A DNA stretch of 64,000 bases from Datisca glomerata (lineage: Eukaryota > Streptophyta > Magnoliopsida > Cucurbitales > Datiscaceae), in assembly GCA_003255025.1 (NCBI GenBank), contig QANY01000291.1, positions 1 through 64,000 on the forward strand. Direction: 5' to 3'. The notes beneath the pieces are model-generated. The model searched no databases and was not told the origin of the DNA. It saw only the letters and a program-made list of their open reading frames with translations. This document shows positions 60,116 through 64,000 of the stretch, in pieces. Position numbers and translations under genes: made by a program. Numbering within the stretch: position 1 is the stretch's first letter; each line of letters begins with the position of its first letter.

Positions 60116-61824
60116 CTATTCAGAACAAGATTTTTATTTAATACGAAATCGCACAATTATTTTCATAAAAAATCTCCCACGACTCAATCACCAAGAAATT
60201 TGAGTTACCGCCAAATTCCAACGCATTCAAAGATAATTATCAAATAATAGTTACCCAAAATAGTGTTATCTCAAAGTATGCAAGTATTTTTAATCACAAA
60301 CTCCATCAAACATATCCTTAGAATCTACTAGAGATGAGTGTTTAGGTATATGTGCTTAACCAAATGAATTGGACGTTAGTGCTTCAACTCAGCTTACTCA
60401 TACTCTCTAGTTTGGAGATTTGTAAAATCAACCCTTTTTCTTAGATTGAAATCCAGTACTTTCCCGTATTTTGGTCATGTAAAAACATATCATGAGCGGT
60501 CCACAACACCTAAAAGAGTCAGCAGCAACCAAGAGTGGCCAAAAGGAAGTTTGGAGCGATGCATCAAGCTGCCGACAGTCGTAAGAAAATGGAATGGGCC
60601 ATACTGGGGCAACAACAAACAATACCACTCAAACCCGTCGTATTGAATTTGGCTTCAAATGGCTCGTAGCAAAGCCATTTCAAGAGTTCCCATTGGTTTA
60701 CACTTAGCATACCGACGGGAGGTTACTTGTCACTAAGCAACCTTGCTTAGAATAACGAACTTCTTCTCACCAGGAAACTTTGCCTCTACGTATAGAGGGT
60801 GTGAACTGTGCACGCTTCGGTGATATATACAATAGAATGAAATCGTAAATTGTATATAAATTAAACTGAACCAAAACTTTTAACACGATTCATTTTAAAC
60901 TATATATTCAGTTAGGTTTGTTTGTGATTTTATTAAGATTTAGACAGATTCAGAGACATAAACCAATGTCTCGACAAAATCAATCATTTTTAATTTGATA
61001 GGCTCATTAAAAATTTGCACACACATATCTGCGTGGCACGACCTTCTCAAAGTTGAGTTCTTCTCTCAACTAAGTCTTCTAATTTGTCAGAACCCTCCAA
61101 TTCCAAAGCATTGTATAAACCGAACACTTGAAGCGACTAAGTCATTTGAATCATTTGAAGCCAAATTCGAGGGATTTGGTTCACATCGTGTTGACAGGAG
61201 ATGATTTTCATTCTATCCGAATCGTTAAACCAATGATCCAACCATTATTTCTTTACGGGAATATTTAAAAAAGTGAAAAAAAAAAAGTTTAGAAACGCAT
61301 TTTGAACCAAATGGGTTCTAGTGATTTTGTCAGTTGGTGCCCCAGTATGGTATTATTATATCTGATTGTTAATTTCAGCATAATTTGTTAGTTTGGCATA
61401 GAAAATAACAGACCATTTGATTTCCATCTATCATTATTACTGCATATACATTTAATATAGTTTCATTTGTCTAACATGACAATCAACTTTATCCAACTTA
61501 TTGGCATCTGACAAAAATGTGAAGTCTATTTACCCAATTTTGAATTACATATACACACAAAAACGATAAAAGATGTGATAAAATGGATGGCATTTACCAA
61601 ATAAGCAAAATAGCTGAGTCTCAAATTGAAGATGACAATTACATTTTCAAACAAACAATACATGAGTACGACAGACAAACATAGAAATAACTATGTAGTA
61701 CATAATGATGGTACATATTCATTCAGATCTTACATTCAAATCAAATCATGAATGCATTTTCATATCATCTACTGCCATATTCAGAATATATAGAGACTAT
61801 AGAGGTAGTTTCTAAGGCAGCTGT
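60116..61824. other. Intergenic stretch, one GC-richer island
   Basis: 60440-60830 is less AT-rich than its surroundings (CATGAGCGGTCCACAACACC, AGCTGCCGACAGTCG, ATACCGACGGGAGGTTACTT). It has only short frames on either strand; I do not recognise it. 61250-61824 is AT-rich and probably includes the 3' UTR of the minus-strand gene that begins to its right. Confidence 0.45.
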
Positions 61825-63965
61825 CTATTTTTCCCTTAGATCTGATGACAGTAAGGGGCATGTGGGTATCACCTGAGTCATTTGTGAACTTCTGTCAAGT
61901 CCAGGAAAACTGGGCATGAGCTGATTAGCTTGATTCGTTTGTGATATGTCAACTCCGCCCTCCGGCGGAGCTGGTGATGTAGAAATAGTGTAGAGATCAG
62001 ACGCTGAAGTAACCTTTATGGGGTAGACTTCTGTGACTTCTTCTGTGCCCTCATCCAAGTACACCACATCCTGCATAGTAAGCTGGTGATATTCCACAAC
62101 CTCCCTTAGGAAACGATTCTCACGTGCATATACTGAGTTTTCATGTGCCAAACGAGCTTTCTCCGCCAGAAGCGTCTCAAGTTGAAGACGTATCTGAGTT
62201 TGAGAGACTAACGCATCAGAAATTAAGAATTGTTATCTACAGAGATGAATTTACTTAATTCAATGCTAGAAATATCCGGGTCTCATAATGTTGCCAATCA
62301 AGAAAAATAATAAATGCAATGAAAATTTGTGAATTCCTATAAATGTACAAGTGCTTTTTAACCCATCAGCTTTAGCGTTATTGTTAATTGGCAACTTAAC
62401 ATGGGTACCAAAACAGGAGGTCCTGAGTTCAAACCCTTGCATCAACAATCTTCCTCCCTATGTTCAAGTTAAATTTCAACACGTTAGGACCTTAAAAAAT
62501 ATTCAGGCCTGCACGTGAGGAGTGTTAAGAATTAATTTAAATATGTAAGTTTGGTTTAACCAACCAGCCTATGCTTTTAGGTTAACTGGCAGCTTAAAAA
62601 TGTTGACAAAAAAGTAATGCGTTTAGGATACCTAATATTCAGGTGATATATACGCTAAATATGCGTGCGCCAATAAATACTAAAGAAAAACTATTGATAA
62701 GATCGACTCCTCAGCTTAGCCTCCACGTTATTTACGAAGAGAACATAGGAAGAATTTTATTAGAAGAGTCCAGGAAAATAATACCAAATCATCATCTTCT
62801 AGATTGTCACCCCTTTCTCGATTTTCCCGAAGAATTTTATTTTCTTCCTCTAGCTGAGCACATCGTTCCTTGGCAAAAGCAAGATCTGCTTTAACAGTCT
62901 TCAACTCTCGAAGAAGCAGCTTCGCTTTAGCAGCCATCGCCATTGCAACCTGTGGAAAAGAATCAAATGCATACATACATCTCTTTATAAAGATCAAGTC
63001 AAGATTTTAAAAGGAAAACAAAAAATCCCTTAGAATCTTCTTTCCTCTTTACTTCAATTCAAACATTCCATTTGCCTGTTTCACGTCCTTCAGTATTTGG
63101 CAAGAATACAAGATCCACTTTGAACAGCTTCTAAGATAGATAAAATCATAAAAGAGTTCTAAGATCTAGGGAAGGGTCTATGCTAGGAAAAAAACTATTG
63201 TTGGAAATACTAAGACATGCAGGTGGAGGAAAACGAATTCTAAACAAGATATAGAAGAATCTTATTTGTATCGACGCTTGATAAAGCCTCATAGCTGAGT
63301 TTAAGAGTAGCCAAATAAAAAGATAAGAAAACGGTGCCAGCATATTATTCTACAATATGAAAAGAGATATACAGTTGCCACCTTACGTCGCGAGATGCCT
63401 TCAATTGAAGTTCTTGATCAGTTTGCATCTGCTGTTGCAACTTACTTCCACGATTCAGGGACTGATTTTGTTCCATTGAACTGCCAGGCTTCTTCCGAAT
63501 ATGCTTACGTGTTTCTTGAACTATGTCAGAGGTCCTGTTCTCTACACGTGTAAGACTTTCCTGGAGAAAAGTGAAGCAATTTTGCAACCAAATCAACTTA
63601 GCAACTATAAATGGGTTCAGCATTAGAGGTGAACAAGAATCGTAGGACCATTTCTATGTGTTGAGAGAGAGAGAGAGAGGAGAGAGAGAGGAGAGAGAGA
63701 GAGGAGAGAGAGAAAGAGGGAGGGAGGGATTGTAGCACAGTGCTAAGAGAGTAGCACAATGCTAATAGCAACTGCTTTTTCTGCAGAAAAATAAATTACT
63801 ATTCCTTACTAGATATTAGCGAATAATATGAAACCTCACCTCCAAGGCATTGCCAATGGTGCCACCTATATAGTTAAGGGAAGATGCAATTGCACCCAAT
63901 CCCTTCTTAATAGTTGATCCTTCTATTTTCTGTTGACGCTCATCTGAGATACCACTATCATTGAA
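61825..63965 (-). CDS. Conserved plant coiled-coil protein of unknown function, 3' part (5' end beyond window)
   Basis: Four exons with matching phase: 63840-63965, 63387-63560, 62785-62949, 61825-62193 (stop TAG), giving 277 C-terminal residues. The first starts [20 protein letters not shown] and contains [19 protein letters not shown]. The next is polar ([26 protein letters not shown]). The third is strongly heptad-like ([37 protein letters not shown]). The last has [20 protein letters not shown], an acidic stretch ([14 protein letters not shown]) and a Ser/Pro-rich tail. I recognise this as a conserved plant family without a firm name. There is no signal peptide or membrane span in this part; a cytoplasmic or nuclear scaffold-type role is a guess. 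Confidence 0.8.
62330..62600. repeat. SINE-like or other dispersed repeat relic in an intron
   Basis: Contains GAGTTCAAACCC (box B-like) at 62427-62438, and two partial direct copies of a block like AGC-TTTTAGGTTAACTGGCA-CTTAA at about 62368-62400 and 62565-62600. It resembles a widespread plant dispersed repeat. Box A and target duplications are not clear. Confidence 0.35.
63666..63725. repeat. (GA)n microsatellite in an intron
   Basis: GAGAGAGAGAGAGG-type units, interrupted by GG and AAA, between two exons of the coiled-coil gene. Confidence 0.9.
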
Positions 63966-64000
63966 CTGCATATAAAAGTAAAACAACGTAAAACAAATTC

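Noticed and set aside
60428..60646. Overlapping 66-aa ORFs on both strands
   Set aside because: Mirror frames in a GC-richer island; no start context, motif or splice support.

Overview
This window looks like AT-rich nuclear DNA of a eudicot plant: GT-AG introns, a plant-type leucine-rich-repeat receptor kinase, a canonical eIF2-beta gene split into nine coding exons, and dense layers of plant transposons (CACTA, Mutator-like, LTR and SINE). A cucurbit is possible from the general look of the repeats, but no feature proves it. Four single N characters (14785, 16432, 22073, 27430) mark unsized assembly gaps, and three of them lie in or at the edge of the tandem array.

Layout. 1-2495 holds the 3' part of a small secreted or membrane-anchored DUF7731-like gene whose last intron carries a direct duplication of about 310 bp. 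2714-22072 is a tandem array of units of about 6 kb (one complete copy, several partial or gap-broken copies). Each fuller copy starts with a degenerate minisatellite, then has two successive CACTA-type termini, then apparently captured host-gene pieces (a signal-peptide exon and a PPPDE/DeSI isopeptidase exon), then unidentified exon-like segments. Copies 2 and 4 are almost identical over about 2.4 kb. A probable solo LTR and a coiled-coil fragment interrupt the array at 13104-14784.

22.7-28.98 kb is a decayed CACTA (En/Spm) element read on the minus strand. Its TNP2-like gene is split by a 2541-bp Mutator-like element with a perfect 9-bp target duplication, and that element carries a tRNA-derived SINE with a perfect 18-bp target duplication. 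This gives a readable three-level insertion order. A minisatellite and a copia-LTR-like remnant lie in the same region.

30.08-32.72 kb (minus) is an intact eIF2-beta gene (270 aa). 34.2-36.6 kb (plus) and 41.6-42.8 kb (minus) are two broken MULE transposase genes. Beside the second is a GRF zinc-finger/coiled-coil/membrane gene with one apparent frameshift, and around it are clusters of a self-complementary repeat built on TACACGATG/CATCGTGTA. The same repeat fills a 1.5-kb terminal-inverted-repeat element at 44.77-46.31 kb. 46.97-49.26 kb (minus) is an intact two-exon LRR receptor-like pseudokinase (634 aa) with probable 5'-UTR exon(s) near 50.5-50.95 kb and a foldback just downstream.

51-58.6 kb is AT-rich intergenic DNA. 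58.6-59.9 kb has the texture of organellar (mitochondrial) DNA and contains two inverted-repeat pairs, followed by a CT-rich minisatellite. 61.8 kb to the right edge is the 3' part of a conserved plant coiled-coil gene on the minus strand that runs off the window. The host genes show no shared pathway.
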